A stretch of 64,000 nt of DNA from the NCBI RefSeq assembly GCF_002278075.1, contig NZ_CP022989.1, positions 3,286,001 to 3,350,000 of the forward strand. Direction: 5' to 3'. Source of the DNA: Paraburkholderia aromaticivorans (GTDB lineage: Bacteria > Pseudomonadota > Gammaproteobacteria > Burkholderiales > Burkholderiaceae). The notes below the pieces were generated by a model. It was given only the letters and a program-made list of their open reading frames with translations, had not been told where the DNA came from and ran no database searches. This document shows positions 54,106 through 64,000 of this stretch, in pieces. Every line of letters begins with the position of its first letter. Within the stretch, counting starts at the first letter, position 1. The translations under genes and the position numbers were made by a program.

Positions 54106-56307
54106 TCAAGGTTTCCAGCGGTACATCATCACTTTGCCGCGCGCGTCCTCCTCGACGAACACAAGGTACTCGCCGTTGGCGCGCTTCGCGGCGCTGATGC
54201 CGTTGGGCACGTCGACCCAGCCCGACGCGCGGCCCACTTCCGGGCCCGGCCGGATCACGCCGAGCTCCTTGCCGCTGTCCTTGTCCCACACGTGCACCGC
54301 GCCGACCGGCTCGACGCCGAAGAGGTATTGCCCTTCGACCGTCAGGCCGATGATGGTGACGATCGGCTTGCTCTGCGTCTGCCACGGCAGCGTGATCGCA
54401 TAGCGCTGCACCGGATTGCCGCTCGACCATTTGTCGTAACGCACGAGCACGCGGCCCACTTCCTTCCAGAAGCCGCGGTCGACCGGCGTGTCGGGCGTAT
54501 AGCCCGTCACGTACATCGTGTCGGTGTCCGGGTCGTAGATCGCGCGATGCAGTTCCGTAAAGGGTTGCGGCACCGGGTACTGCGTCATGTTCGAATACGA
54601 GTAGACCGGATTGCCCTTCGCATCCAGCCCGCCGAAACGGAAGCGATAAATTCCCTTCGTGTCACGTGTGCGCCAGATGTCGCCGACGGTATCCACCCAC
54701 CAGCCCCAGCCGCCCGCGAGCTTCGTACCGGACGTGTTGAGCGTGAATTCGTCGGTGTTGAAGCGGCCGTCGCCGTTCGCATCGCGCCAGATCCAGTCGC
54801 CGCCGGGTGGCGCATTCGGCACCTTGGCCACCGCGCGCTCGCGTCCCGCGATAAAGCCCGAAGGAATCGCCGATTCGCCGTCATGTTGCGGATCGAAGCG
54901 ATAGATCTTCAGATGATCCGCATACATATCCGTGAGATACAGGAAGGTGCGCCCCTTCAATTTGCGGGCGATCGGCAGGCCCGGATATTGGTCGGTGTGG
55001 AACACGGGGTCGTCCGGATACTTGAAGCGGTTCGACAGAAAGCCCGCGTATTTCCAGTCCTGCCCCGCCGGCTTCGACAGATCGAGTTCGAAACGCTTGT
55101 TGCCGGTATAAACGCTGTCCGGGCGCGACGGATCGATCCACGCGCCGTCGACGAACAGCAGCCCTTGCACCTGCCAGTTCTGCTTTCCATCTGGTGCGTA
55201 GCTTTCGAGCGTCGCACCGAGCCCCGCGCCGATCGGGTCGTAACGCGGCCCGATACCGTTGGTCGACACATAGACGTTGCCGCGCGCGTCCACGCCCACG
55301 CCGGTCAGTCCGTTGAAACGCCGCGGGCCCGGTTTGCCGGCGACGCCGCTGAAAATGCCGCCGCGCTCGCCGAGCGAGCCCGACTCCGCGTAACGGCCGT
55401 CGTTCCTGCTGAAATACAGCACCTGCTGACGCGGGCCGTTGTCGGCGATCAGAATGCGGCCTTGCGCATCCACCGCGATATCCACCGCAATCGTTCCGGC
55501 AGGCAGCGTGAAGTTTTCGTCGATGCGTTTGCCTGCCGCCGTGTAGTGCTCGACATGCGGCGCGGCGTCGTTGCGCGTGCCGCTCAAGACCCACAGCGTG
55601 CCGTCCGGCGCCAGCGCGAGCCGGCCCGGCTCGTGCACGCTCCAGGTGGTTTTCTGCTGCATCGATTCCGCGTCGTACACCTCGATACGATCGCGCGCCG
55701 TGTTGGCCGCATACAGCGTGGTGTCGTTCGCGGCGAGGCCGCCGATTTCGGCGCTCGTGCCGGTCGGCACTTCGTTCATCATCAGGAAGCCGGCCGCCAG
55801 TTGCGCATGCGGATCGGCGCTCTTCGCGGCGGGCTGGAACGGTGCGGCGCGTTTCGGATCGGCGATCTGCCGGCGCGAGATGCCGAACCACTGCTTGCCC
55901 TTCTCCGGCCACACGCCCTGTTCGACCAGCCGCCCCTTCTCGTTGCCGACCGCGATCGCGACGAACGCATACTTGCGATTCACCGCGACGGCGTTGCCGC
56001 CGCTGTTGCCCCAGCCATGCGTGCCGCCCGCGAAGCCGAGCATCTTGCCGTTCTGATACACGCTCGCCTCGGCGCCGCTCTCATCCCAAGGCGCGTTCGT
56101 GTACACCTTGCCGTCGGGCGCGACCGCAATGGCGGTGATGTTGATCTGCGCCCAGGTGCCGTCGCCGAAACCGAACGTATTGCCGATCCATGACGTTTTC
56201 GCGTTCAACGCGGTTTCCGCATGAGCCGTGAAACTGACCGATTGCGCGGTCAGTCCGGCGGCGCACGCGAACACGGCGAGCCAGCTTTTGAACGTGAAAC
56301 GGGGCAA
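54106..56307 (-). CDS. bceP: Secreted NHL/SMP-30-like beta-propeller protein
   Basis: A 733-residue exported protein with a signal peptide (about 1-30, ending FTAHA). Its body consists of repeated propeller blades (for example GGLAANDTTLYAANTARDRI, DIAVDAQGRILIADNGPRQ, GVGVDARGNVYVSTNGIGP) and a calcium-like loop DANGDGRFNTDEF near 475. The start is taken as TTG at 56307: GGAGGAAA lies eight bases before it and the signal peptide begins there. An ATG at 56391 would add 28 residues that spoil the signal. It may bind, modify or export polysaccharide; function is unproven, and the symbol is by position only. Confidence 0.7.
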   Translation of the reverse strand: MPRFTFKSWLAVFACAAGLTAQSVSFTAHAETALNAKTSWIGNTFGFGDGTWAQINITAIAVAPDGKVYTNAPWDESGAEASVYQNGKMLGFAGGTHGWGNSGGNAVAVNRKYAFVAIAVGNEKGRLVEQGVWPEKGKQWFGISRRQIADPKRAAPFQPAAKSADPHAQLAAGFLMMNEVPTGTSAEIGGLAANDTTLYAANTARDRIEVYDAESMQQKTTWSVHEPGRLALAPDGTLWVLSGTRNDAAPHVEHYTAAGKRIDENFTLPAGTIAVDIAVDAQGRILIADNGPRQQVLYFSRNDGRYAESGSLGERGGIFSGVAGKPGPRRFNGLTGVGVDARGNVYVSTNGIGPRYDPIGAGLGATLESYAPDGKQNWQVQGLLFVDGAWIDPSRPDSVYTGNKRFELDLSKPAGQDWKYAGFLSNRFKYPDDPVFHTDQYPGLPIARKLKGRTFLYLTDMYADHLKIYRFDPQHDGESAIPSGFIAGRERAVAKVPNAPPGGDWIWRDANGDGRFNTDEFTLNTSGTKLAGGWGWWVDTVGDIWRTRDTKGIYRFRFGGLDAKGNPVYSYSNMTQYPVPQPFTELHRAIYDPDTDTMYVTGYTPDTPVDRGFWKEVGRVLVRYDKWSSGNPVQRYAITLPWQTQSKPIVTIIGLTVEGQYLFGVEPVGAVHVWDKDSGKELGVIRPGPEVGRASGWVDVPNGISAAKRANGEYLVFVEEDARGKVMMYRWKP

Positions 56308-56993
56308 GGTATTTCCTCCAATCAGCGTCGCGCCGCGCGCGGGCAACGAGGCTCGCGCGGCGACACAACCCGGTGAAATGACGGTACGCATCGCGGTCGA
56401 TCTCGTGATGCAAGTCGCTAGAAGCCATGCAGGGACATCGGACAGATTCGTGCGGGGACAGGGCCCAGGCAGAGCCTCGACAGAACGGCTGCCGCGCGTG
56501 ACGCGCTGATGAACTCACGCGGGAATTCACGCGCCGCGCGCAGCCCACGCGCCGTCGCCGGCCACCCAATCCGCACGGCTCACATTACGCGGAAAAAACG
56601 CCGCGACGAAAATCGAAAATAATTCAAAAATATTCGATGCTTTAAGCAATGTGAAAGAAACCCATTTAAAAATGAATTAAAACAAAATTGGCTGCGACGC
56701 GGATCGCTGCGCGCCGCTGCACATCATCCTTACCGATCTTCGGCAACGCGATCCGCACTTATTACATCGCCGGCCATCCATTCGACATAAGCATAAAAAT
56801 CCATTGAGAATGGACAACGAAACACCCTGTTGCAATCTGATTCATTTATCCAATTCATTCCCGTTTTTTCACGATTTTCTTTTCCCTAGAATCGATTGCA
56901 CTTCCGTTGCGACGCGAAGCGAGCGCGCCTCTTTCTCCGCAATCCTCGCGCGATCCTTCGCCCGGCCCATCCGCTTCACACCATGGACGGTTC
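56308..56993. other. Divergent exopolysaccharide promoter region
   Basis: About 690 bases between the propeller gene (minus) and the acyltransferase (plus). The middle (about 56590-56900) is strikingly AT-rich. ATCCATT occurs at 56776-56782 and 56799-56805; at the second copy TCCATT-gag-AATGGA forms a small palindrome (56800-56814). The same core forms the arms of the galU inverted repeat. No gene is seen. Confidence 0.55.
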
Positions 56994-58118
56994 ATGACTG
57001 CCAGCGCACTGCCCTTAGCGCCTTCCCACTCCCGCCGCATCGTGCAGCTCGACGGCTTGCGCGCCATCGCCGTGCTCGCCGTATTCGCGCAGCACGCCTT
57101 GAAGGCGCCGCTGTGGATGGGTGTCGATCTGTTTTTTGTTCTGAGCGGTTTTCTGATCACCGGCATCCTGCTCGAGCGCAAGGCGCGTCAACAGTCGTAT
57201 TTCGGTTATTTCTACGCACGCCGGGCGCGCCGCATCCTGCCGCCCTACGTGCTGCTGATGGTGGTGTCGTCGATTCTGTTCGGCTTCGGCTGGGCGCAGC
57301 ACTGGCAGTGGTACGCGTTCTTCGCCGCCAATATCGGCGACGCGCTCAACCAGAGCGGCCACGACAGCCTGAATGTGCTGTGGTCGCTCGCCGTTGAGGA
57401 GCAGTTCTATATTTTCTGGCCGTTCGTGATCCTGCTCGTGCCCGAGCGCGTGCTCGGCTACGTGGCCGCCGCGCTGATCCTGCTGGTGCCCGTGCTGCGC
57501 GCGGTGGCCACGCCGTGGTTCGATTCGTTCTGGCCGATCTATTACCTCACGCCGTTCCGCATGGACCTGCTCGCCGCGGGTGCGTTGCTGGCGGTTGCCG
57601 TGCGGCGTGACCGCAATGCGCTCGAACCGTTCAAGGGCGTCGCGGTGCTGGGCATGTTCGCGGCGCTCGCGGTGCTGGCGTGGCTGCATCTGCACTTTCC
57701 GCGCTTTCGCGCGGCGAACACGCCCCTCTCGAACGCCGGGCTCTACAGCGTTTCGTTGGTGCTTTGTACTTCCGTCGTGGTCATCGCCCTGCAAAGCAAG
57801 GGCATCGTCAAACGGCTGCTGTGCAATCCCGTGCTGGTCTATATCGGCACCATCAGCTACACGATCTATCTGATTCACCTGAGCGTGCTGTACGCGCTGT
57901 GGCCGCTGCATCTGAACCGCTATGTGAGCGCCGCGCTCGCGCTCGCGATCACGCTCGCCTACGCCAGCATCACCTGGTTCGCGTTCGAGAAGCGCCTGAT
58001 TTTCGGCTCGGCGCGCGGCGCGCCCGCGCAGAAACAAGCGCAACCACAGACGCATACGCAGGCCGCGACGGGCAGCCGCGTCGGCACGGCGCCGCAAGCG
58101 CCGCAAAGCCGCGCATGA
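56994..58118 (+). CDS. bceO: Acyltransferase family 3, exopolysaccharide
   Basis: A 374-residue inner-membrane acyltransferase with about ten helices. Hallmarks: QLDGLRAIAVLAVFAQHAL with the catalytic His, GVDLFFVLSGFLITGILLERK, ARRARRILPPY, and LWSLAVEEQFYIFWP. A 35-residue polar Gln/Thr-rich tail follows the last helix. Likely adds acetyl groups to cepacian-type polysaccharide. The ATG at 56994 is chosen because the conserved core begins soon after it. It overlaps the SGNH gene by four bases. Confidence 0.82.
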   Translation: MTASALPLAPSHSRRIVQLDGLRAIAVLAVFAQHALKAPLWMGVDLFFVLSGFLITGILLERKARQQSYFGYFYARRARRILPPYVLLMVVSSILFGFGWAQHWQWYAFFAANIGDALNQSGHDSLNVLWSLAVEEQFYIFWPFVILLVPERVLGYVAAALILLVPVLRAVATPWFDSFWPIYYLTPFRMDLLAAGALLAVAVRRDRNALEPFKGVAVLGMFAALAVLAWLHLHFPRFRAANTPLSNAGLYSVSLVLCTSVVVIALQSKGIVKRLLCNPVLVYIGTISYTIYLIHLSVLYALWPLHLNRYVSAALALAITLAYASITWFAFEKRLIFGSARGAPAQKQAQPQTHTQAATGSRVGTAPQAPQSRA

Positions 58119-58843
58119 AACGCCGGGGATGGCTCGCAGCGAGCGTGTGGGCGGCCGCATCGATGCTCGCGCTGGCCGCGTCGGCCGCGGCGCCGGGCCC
58201 GGCAACGCAAGTGCTGATCGAAGCCTACGGCGATTCGACCACACTCGGCATTACGTGCGCCGACGGCCATTGCGGTCCGCAGTCGCAAAACGCCGTGTCG
58301 TATCTGCAGGACGAATTGCAGGCGCGCCACGGCGAACGGGTGCGCGTCACGAACTACGGCGTGGGCAACACGATGGCGATGCAACTGCGCGACGGCACGG
58401 GCAATCGCCGCGCCGGGCCGACGGCCGGCCTGCCATGGCAGGAGCGGCTTGCCGCCTCGTCCGCGCAGATCGTGCTGATCAACTATGGCATCAACGAAGT
58501 CATGCAGAACCAGACGCCCGAGCAGTTCTACACGGCCGAGACGACGCTCGTGAAAACCGCTCGCGCGCTCGGCAAAGAGCCGGTTCTGCAGACCGCGAAC
58601 CCGATGCCCGACAACCGGCTCAACGCGCGGCTCGCCACGATGGTCGCGGTGACACGCCGCGTGGCCGCCGAACAGCAGGTGCCGCTCGTCGATCAGTTCG
58701 CCTACATCAGCAATCTGCCGGACTGGAAGACGTTGATGTCCGACGGCGCGCATCCCAAGCCGGGTTTGTACCGGCTGAAGGCCGAACAGGATTTTCAGGT
58801 CGTCGAACCGCTGGTGCGGCGCCTGTTGGACGGCACGCCCTGA
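58115..58843 (+). CDS. Secreted SGNH/GDSL hydrolase
   Basis: A 242-residue exported esterase-like enzyme. A signal peptide (about 1-26) precedes the four SGNH blocks: YGDSTTLG with Ser41, a Gly in YGVGNTMA, Asn in INYGINEV, and Asp/His in DGAHPKPG. It is coupled to the acyltransferase by an ATGA overlap. This pairing suggests periplasmic O-acetyl transfer or removal, as in PatB and AlgX-like partners of membrane acyltransferases. Confidence 0.82.
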   Translation: MKRRGWLAASVWAAASMLALAASAAAPGPATQVLIEAYGDSTTLGITCADGHCGPQSQNAVSYLQDELQARHGERVRVTNYGVGNTMAMQLRDGTGNRRAGPTAGLPWQERLAASSAQIVLINYGINEVMQNQTPEQFYTAETTLVKTARALGKEPVLQTANPMPDNRLNARLATMVAVTRRVAAEQQVPLVDQFAYISNLPDWKTLMSDGAHPKPGLYRLKAEQDFQVVEPLVRRLLDGTP

Positions 58844-58975
58844 AGCGCTTTTTCAAGTGGGTTTCGTGTTTTAGGCGTTGCTGGCGCTGGCGAAACGTGC
58901 TTCTGAGATGCGCTTTCCGAGTGTGCCGATGAAATGCGCCTGACCGGCGCGACTGCTTTTTCTTTTTTCTTTTAA

Positions 58976-60037
<1,062 letters not shown>

Positions 60038-60142
60038 TTCTTCTGATGCGCGGTGGAAATGCGCGGCCGCGCCGGCGCTCGCCCATCTCCACCCATCTTC
60101 ACCTTGATCGGCTGGGATCTGCTCTCATGCCACGCCGGAACG

Positions 60143-60190
60143 CAAAAAAACGCGGAGTCCGATCGCAATGATCGAAGCTCCGCGTTTTTT
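60143..60190. terminator. Bidirectional intrinsic terminator
   Basis: ACGCGGAG (60150-60157) pairs with CTCCGCGT (60178-60185), with inner CGATC/GATCG. An A-run precedes and a T-run follows, so it ends both gmd and the convergent glycosyltransferase. Confidence 0.85.
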
Positions 60191-60214
60191 ATTTCACCAC
60201 GCCGCGGCCTTGCC

Positions 60215-61381
60215 TCAGTGCACCCCGCCCGCCGCAATCGCCTCGCTATACACCGAGGCCACCCGCTTTGCGATCACCGAGTTATCGAAGTTCTCACGTG
60301 CATAACGGCGGCAAGCATCCGCATCCGGTAATTTCAGCGTGCCGTTGAGCGCGCCCGCGAGTCCATCCGCGATCGCCTTCGCACCCGTCTGCGGCAACAC
60401 CAGATTCGGCGACAAACCCGCCACCGCTTCGGGCAAGCCGCCCACCGGCGTCACCAGCACCGGCGTGCCCGAGGCCAGCGATTCGACCGTGATGAGGCCA
60501 AAGCCCTCCAGCGCCACCGTCGGCACGACGCTGATATTTGCCGCGCGGTACAGCGCCGCCAGATGCTGATCGGGCACGAAACCCAGCAGTTTGACGTTAT
60601 CTTCCAGACCCGCCTCGGTGATGCGCGCCTGCAACTCGCCCTCCAACCGCCCCTTGCCCGCGATCAGCAGCAGCACGTCCGGCGCGCTGCGCTTGAGCAG
60701 CTTCACCGCATCGATCAGATCTTCGAGACCCATGCGGCGCACCAGGCGCCGCACCGCCAACACGATCGGCCGGTCTTGCGGCAATTGCAGCTTCAAACGC
60801 GCCTCGGCGGGCGAGATCGGCAGATTGAATTGTTCGACGTCCACGCAACCCGGCACGACGCGCACGCGCTCCGGCGCAATCCGGTAGCGCGAAGTCAGAA
60901 TCTTGCCGAACGCCTCGGACAGCACGATCAGCCGCGACGAGCGCGCATAGACCGATTGCTCCAGATAGCGCTTGGCGCGCTGGCCGAGCGAGTCGGCGCC
61001 TTCCACGTGACTCTCGTCGGCCCACGGGCCCTGAAAATGCGAAACCTGCGGAATGCCGCGCGTCACGTCCAGACCCGGAAACGTGTAAAGCGCGAAGTGC
61101 GACGAAATCACGTCGGGGCGCGACGTGCTGAGTTCGTGGCGCAGCGCGCGGCGTGCCGCCATCAGCCGCAACGGCAGCGATTGCGCGGCGGAGCCGAAGC
61201 CGTTGATCGCCCCGCCGGTGTCGGCGGCCACCTTCGGCGAGCCGGCCACCACGCCGCGCACCGCGACGCCCGCGCCCGGCAGCGCGCCGACCAGCGAGTA
61301 GTACATGCGGTCGAGGCCGCCCGCGCGCTCGGGGAACCAGTGCATCCCGATCTGCAGCGATTTGATTGAGCTCGTCGTCAT
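60215..61381 (-). CDS. bceK: GT4 glycosyltransferase, exopolysaccharide
   Basis: A 388-residue GT-B glycosyltransferase. The N-domain opens LQIGMHWFPERAGGLDRMYYSL. The C-domain has GKGRLEGELQARI and the EX7E pair in EGFGLITVE followed by SGTPVLVTPVGG. It lies 79 bases after another glycosyltransferase on the same strand. Donor and acceptor sugars unknown; symbol tentative, from position at the end of a bceI-J-K-like series. Confidence 0.82.
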   Translation of the reverse strand: MTTSSIKSLQIGMHWFPERAGGLDRMYYSLVGALPGAGVAVRGVVAGSPKVAADTGGAINGFGSAAQSLPLRLMAARRALRHELSTSRPDVISSHFALYTFPGLDVTRGIPQVSHFQGPWADESHVEGADSLGQRAKRYLEQSVYARSSRLIVLSEAFGKILTSRYRIAPERVRVVPGCVDVEQFNLPISPAEARLKLQLPQDRPIVLAVRRLVRRMGLEDLIDAVKLLKRSAPDVLLLIAGKGRLEGELQARITEAGLEDNVKLLGFVPDQHLAALYRAANISVVPTVALEGFGLITVESLASGTPVLVTPVGGLPEAVAGLSPNLVLPQTGAKAIADGLAGALNGTLKLPDADACRRYARENFDNSVIAKRVASVYSEAIAAGGVH

Positions 61382-61460
61382 GATTGTGACCCCTGTGCGT
61401 TCTGAGAGTTGTGATGGTGAAGCGCTGAATGCGTCTGCCGGTTTGGTGAAGCCCGCTGCG

Positions 61461-62690
61461 TCATTCCGCGCTCTCCTGGCCGGCCAGCGTGTTCAGCGTC
61501 AGCGCGTCGGTACTGGCGACCGCCGCCGTTTCGGCCTCGCTGCGCCGGCGGTCCTTCTGCTGGCCCGCCAGCTGGCGATACAGCGCGATGTATTGCGCGG
61601 CCATGCGCGCCCAGCCGAAGCCGGTCGCGAGTTCGTTGGCGGCGACGCCCATCGCGCGGCGCCCGGCGTGGTCTTCGGCGAGGCGCGCGACCGCGCGGGC
61701 CAGCGCCGTGGGATCGTCCGGATCGTCGAGCACGATGCCGCATTCCGGCGTGATGATTTCAGCGCCGCCCGCCGTGCGCGCCGTCACCACCGGCAAGCCC
61801 GCCGCCATCGCTTCGAGCAGCGACAGGCTCATCGCCTCGTAGCGCGACGGGAAAACGAAGGCGTCGACCGAATGCATCAACACCGGCATCTCCTTCACGA
61901 GGCCGAGAAAATGCACGCGATGCGCGATGCCGAGCGCCTTCGCCTCGTCCGGATACGGACTGCCCGGCAGAAAGCCGGCCACCGCGATCTGCACGTGTTC
62001 GGGCAGAAACTTGAGCGCGGCGAGCACGGTGCCAAGGTTCTTGCGCGGCGTACGCAGGTCGCCGACGAACAGCAGCAGGAACGCGTCCTGCGGCAAGCCG
62101 AATTTCTCGCGCTCGCCCGTGGCGGCGGCGAAGCCTTGCGTATCGACGCCGTTGTAGATCACATCGACACGGTTCTCCGGCGTAAGGCCGATCGCGCGGA
62201 TTTCATCGGCGACCTTTTGCGACACCGCCGTGATCACCTTCGAGCGCCGGTAAGCCCAGCGTTCGAGCAGCGCATTGCAGCGCGTATAGACCGACTGATA
62301 TGCCGACCACACGCCCTTGGTGAGCCCGAACGGGTAGTACTTGCTGCCGAACCAGCCGCTATGCACGAAGTGCGAGGTGTTGACGTCGGCGGGCATCCAC
62401 GTGATGAAACCGTTCACGTGCAGCACGTCGTATTCGCCGCGGTGCGCGCGCAGCCACATCGCGCTCTTGAACGCGAACACCTGCTGGCGCAGCAGATTGG
62501 TCGGCCACCAGCGGCCGATCTTCACCTGCGCCCAGCGGACGTTCGGATGCGCGAGCAGATCCGGCGCGACGTGCGAAGCGACCAGCGTGACGCCGATGTT
62601 CTCGTCGAGGGCGGCGCGGGCGATCTCGTGGTTGACGCGCCCCTGGCCGTCGTTATGGCGCACCACGTGCGTGACAATGGCGACTCTCAA
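61461..62690 (-). CDS. bceJ: GT4 glycosyltransferase, exopolysaccharide
   Basis: A 409-residue GT-B glycosyltransferase. N-terminal MRVAIVTHVVRHNDGQGRVN, then DVIYNGVD, FVGDLRTPRKN and the EX7E pair in YEAMSLSLLEAMAAGLPVV. Its 40-residue tail is polar and non-conserved. Its start overlaps the polymerase stop by four bases, so the two are coupled. Symbol tentative. Confidence 0.82.
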   Translation of the reverse strand: MRVAIVTHVVRHNDGQGRVNHEIARAALDENIGVTLVASHVAPDLLAHPNVRWAQVKIGRWWPTNLLRQQVFAFKSAMWLRAHRGEYDVLHVNGFITWMPADVNTSHFVHSGWFGSKYYPFGLTKGVWSAYQSVYTRCNALLERWAYRRSKVITAVSQKVADEIRAIGLTPENRVDVIYNGVDTQGFAAATGEREKFGLPQDAFLLLFVGDLRTPRKNLGTVLAALKFLPEHVQIAVAGFLPGSPYPDEAKALGIAHRVHFLGLVKEMPVLMHSVDAFVFPSRYEAMSLSLLEAMAAGLPVVTARTAGGAEIITPECGIVLDDPDDPTALARAVARLAEDHAGRRAMGVAANELATGFGWARMAAQYIALYRQLAGQQKDRRRSEAETAAVASTDALTLNTLAGQESAE

Positions 62691-64000
62691 TCAGTGCCTC
62701 CGTGGAAAGATAGCGTGCGATATGACCTCCCGGCGCGGTTGAGTTTTTCGTAATGCACCGCGGAAAGGATCGAAAAAACACTCATGAAAAGCAGCAACCC
62801 GCCCGTGCCCACCAGCGAATTGGTGAACACCAGCATTGCGAAGGTCGCCAGACTCAGGCTCAGGCAGGCGGAGACGAATTTGTCGTTGCGCAGCTTGAAC
62901 GACGCGAGCACCGCGCGCGTCACCAGCCAGATGATCCCGGACATGTAGAGCAGCGTGCCGGGCCAGCCGAGCACGAACGGAATGTTCATGACGCCGCTGT
63001 CGAAGTTGCCGTACTGGCCGAGCTGGCCGCCGTCGTTCGAGAGCTTGGTGGAGGTGCCGGTGGCGCCCATGCCTTCGCCCGACACGTCGGTGAAGGCCGT
63101 TTTGGCGAAGGTCGCGTAGAACTCGTTACGCGCGGCGTAGCTCTGGTCGTCGTTCAGGTTGACGATGGTGGTCAGGCGCGCCTGCATGCGCTCGGCCACC
63201 GGGCCGACCGCCAGCAGCGGCACGCATAGCCCGGCCAGCAGCACCGCGCTCGCGACAATGCGCACCCGCACCTTGTTGTTCGATTTGACGAGCTGGATCA
63301 GCAGCGCGATGACCCAGCCGCCCCACGTCGAGCGCACGAGGCTCAGCGCGAACGAGAAAAAGCCCAGCGCCGCGGCGACCCAGCGCACCCGGTGCGTGGC
63401 CGCCATCACGAACACCATCGCGCCCATCATCGCGAAGGCGAACGGTCCCGACGAGTTCATCGTGCTGAACACGCGCACGCCCATCGGCACCGGGTCGCCC
63501 TGCGAGTTCATCTGCGAGCCGAGCATCCACAGTGCATCCCACTGCGGCATGATGAAGAACTGCACGAGGCCGTAGCCGCCCATCACCAGCATGCCCCAGA
63601 TGAACGTATTGACAATGGTGTCGCGGTACGTCGGATACTGGCGCGTGTGCGCCATGATGTGAAAGCCGATCAGGATCGGATAAAGCCAGTTCGCGAGGTC
63701 GTAGGTGGCCGCGAGCGGCCCGCTCGACATCACGCCGACGAGGAACGCATAGACAAGGCCGAGCAGCACCAGCAGCACCGGCAGGCCGCGCCGCTGCGCC
63801 AGCAGCTTGTAGTAGCGCAGCAGCGACAGCGCGCTGATCATCGTCACCGCGAGCGGCGCGACCTGGATCAGGCTGGTCGGCGTGAACGAACCCTTGGACC
63901 AGTCGGCCAGACGCCGCACCTCCGGGCTCAGGAACCACAGCCACCACATGAAGCCGATGTAGCGCGCCGGGCTTTTGAAGTACAGCCACAGGCCCGTCAG
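62687..64000 (-). CDS. bceI: Wzy/O-antigen-ligase-type polymerase, 5' end outside window
   Basis: A polytopic membrane protein of at least 437 residues, with about ten helices and a periplasmic loop near residues 240-330 (LTTIVNLNDDQSYAARNEFYA). The SMNSSGP-like and LVRSTWGGWVIAL segments are typical of Wzy and WaaL proteins. The frame stays open to the right edge (TGLWLYFKSPARYIGF before the first internal ATG at 63949), so the true start lies beyond 64000. It would polymerise flipped repeat units. The symbol follows gene order. Confidence 0.8.
   Translation of the reverse strand: MTGLWLYFKSPARYIGFMWWLWFLSPEVRRLADWSKGSFTPTSLIQVAPLAVTMISALSLLRYYKLLAQRRGLPVLLVLLGLVYAFLVGVMSSGPLAATYDLANWLYPILIGFHIMAHTRQYPTYRDTIVNTFIWGMLVMGGYGLVQFFIMPQWDALWMLGSQMNSQGDPVPMGVRVFSTMNSSGPFAFAMMGAMVFVMAATHRVRWVAAALGFFSFALSLVRSTWGGWVIALLIQLVKSNNKVRVRIVASAVLLAGLCVPLLAVGPVAERMQARLTTIVNLNDDQSYAARNEFYATFAKTAFTDVSGEGMGATGTSTKLSNDGGQLGQYGNFDSGVMNIPFVLGWPGTLLYMSGIIWLVTRAVLASFKLRNDKFVSACLSLSLATFAMLVFTNSLVGTGGLLLFMSVFSILSAVHYEKLNRAGRSYRTLSFHGGTD

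Noticed and set aside
53926..56193. 755-codon plus-strand frame opposite the propeller gene
   Set aside because: Arg/Ala/His-rich antisense frame; the minus strand has a signal peptide, propeller blades and a strong ribosome site.

Overview
The window looks like chromosomal DNA of Burkholderia sensu lato, most likely Paraburkholderia. The evidence is high-GC coding with G/C third positions, a FabV-type enoyl-ACP reductase, a one-piece nitrate reductase/flavoprotein fusion, a glc operon with malate synthase G, and a cepacian-like (bce) exopolysaccharide locus. No rRNA, tRNA, CRISPR array, transposase or integrase was recognised.

Layout. (1) 1-13.5 kb holds core and housekeeping genes: an ExaC/AcoD-type aldehyde dehydrogenase behind a sigma-54-type promoter, two small envelope proteins, an MFS transporter, a class A penicillin-binding protein, fabV, a Rap1a/Tai-like secreted protein, a GST, an AraC regulator divergent from an SDR, and a Tam-like methyltransferase. 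(2) 13.7-26.1 kb is an accessory island. It starts AT-rich, with four tandem paralogues of an unrecognised membrane-anchored family, followed by a 1073-residue RTX/EF-hand protein and a complete HlyB-HlyD-TolC type I secretion operon. I read it as a candidate secreted-effector system with a multi-copy immunity (or accessory) array; this is the most novel part of the window. (3) 26.2-37.7 kb is nitrate assimilation: MgtC-like protein, PilJ-domain sensor-like protein, NarK-type transporter, NasA-flavoprotein fusion and NirD/NirB on the minus strand, with the siroheme enzyme CobA divergent. The nirB and cobA leaders each carry an intrinsic-terminator hairpin built on the same 16-nt sequence, which suggests shared transcription attenuation. 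(4) 38-47 kb holds a CheY-like regulator, a MOSC protein, and the glycolate locus glcC-glcDEF-glcG-glcB, with two near-identical FadR-type operators between glcC and glcD. (5) 47.2-64 kb holds exopolysaccharide genes. galU (bceT-like), an acyltransferase (bceS-like), a two-domain glycosyltransferase (bceR-like), a Wzx flippase (bceQ-like), a secreted beta-propeller, an acyltransferase (bceO-like), an SGNH hydrolase and GDP-mannose dehydratase (bceN-like) are followed directly by two glycosyltransferases and a Wzy-like polymerase (bceK/J/I-like). The polymerase runs off the right edge.

How the genes work together. Nitrate is imported (NarK), reduced to nitrite (NasA fusion) and then to ammonium (NirBD), whose siroheme needs CobA. 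Glycolate is oxidised to glyoxylate (GlcDEF) and condensed with acetyl-CoA to malate (GlcB). The exopolysaccharide genes supply sugar nucleotides (GalU, Gmd), build and acylate the repeat unit, flip it and polymerise it. Gene function calls rest on recognised motifs and gene order; no database search was possible, and the island's biological role is inference.
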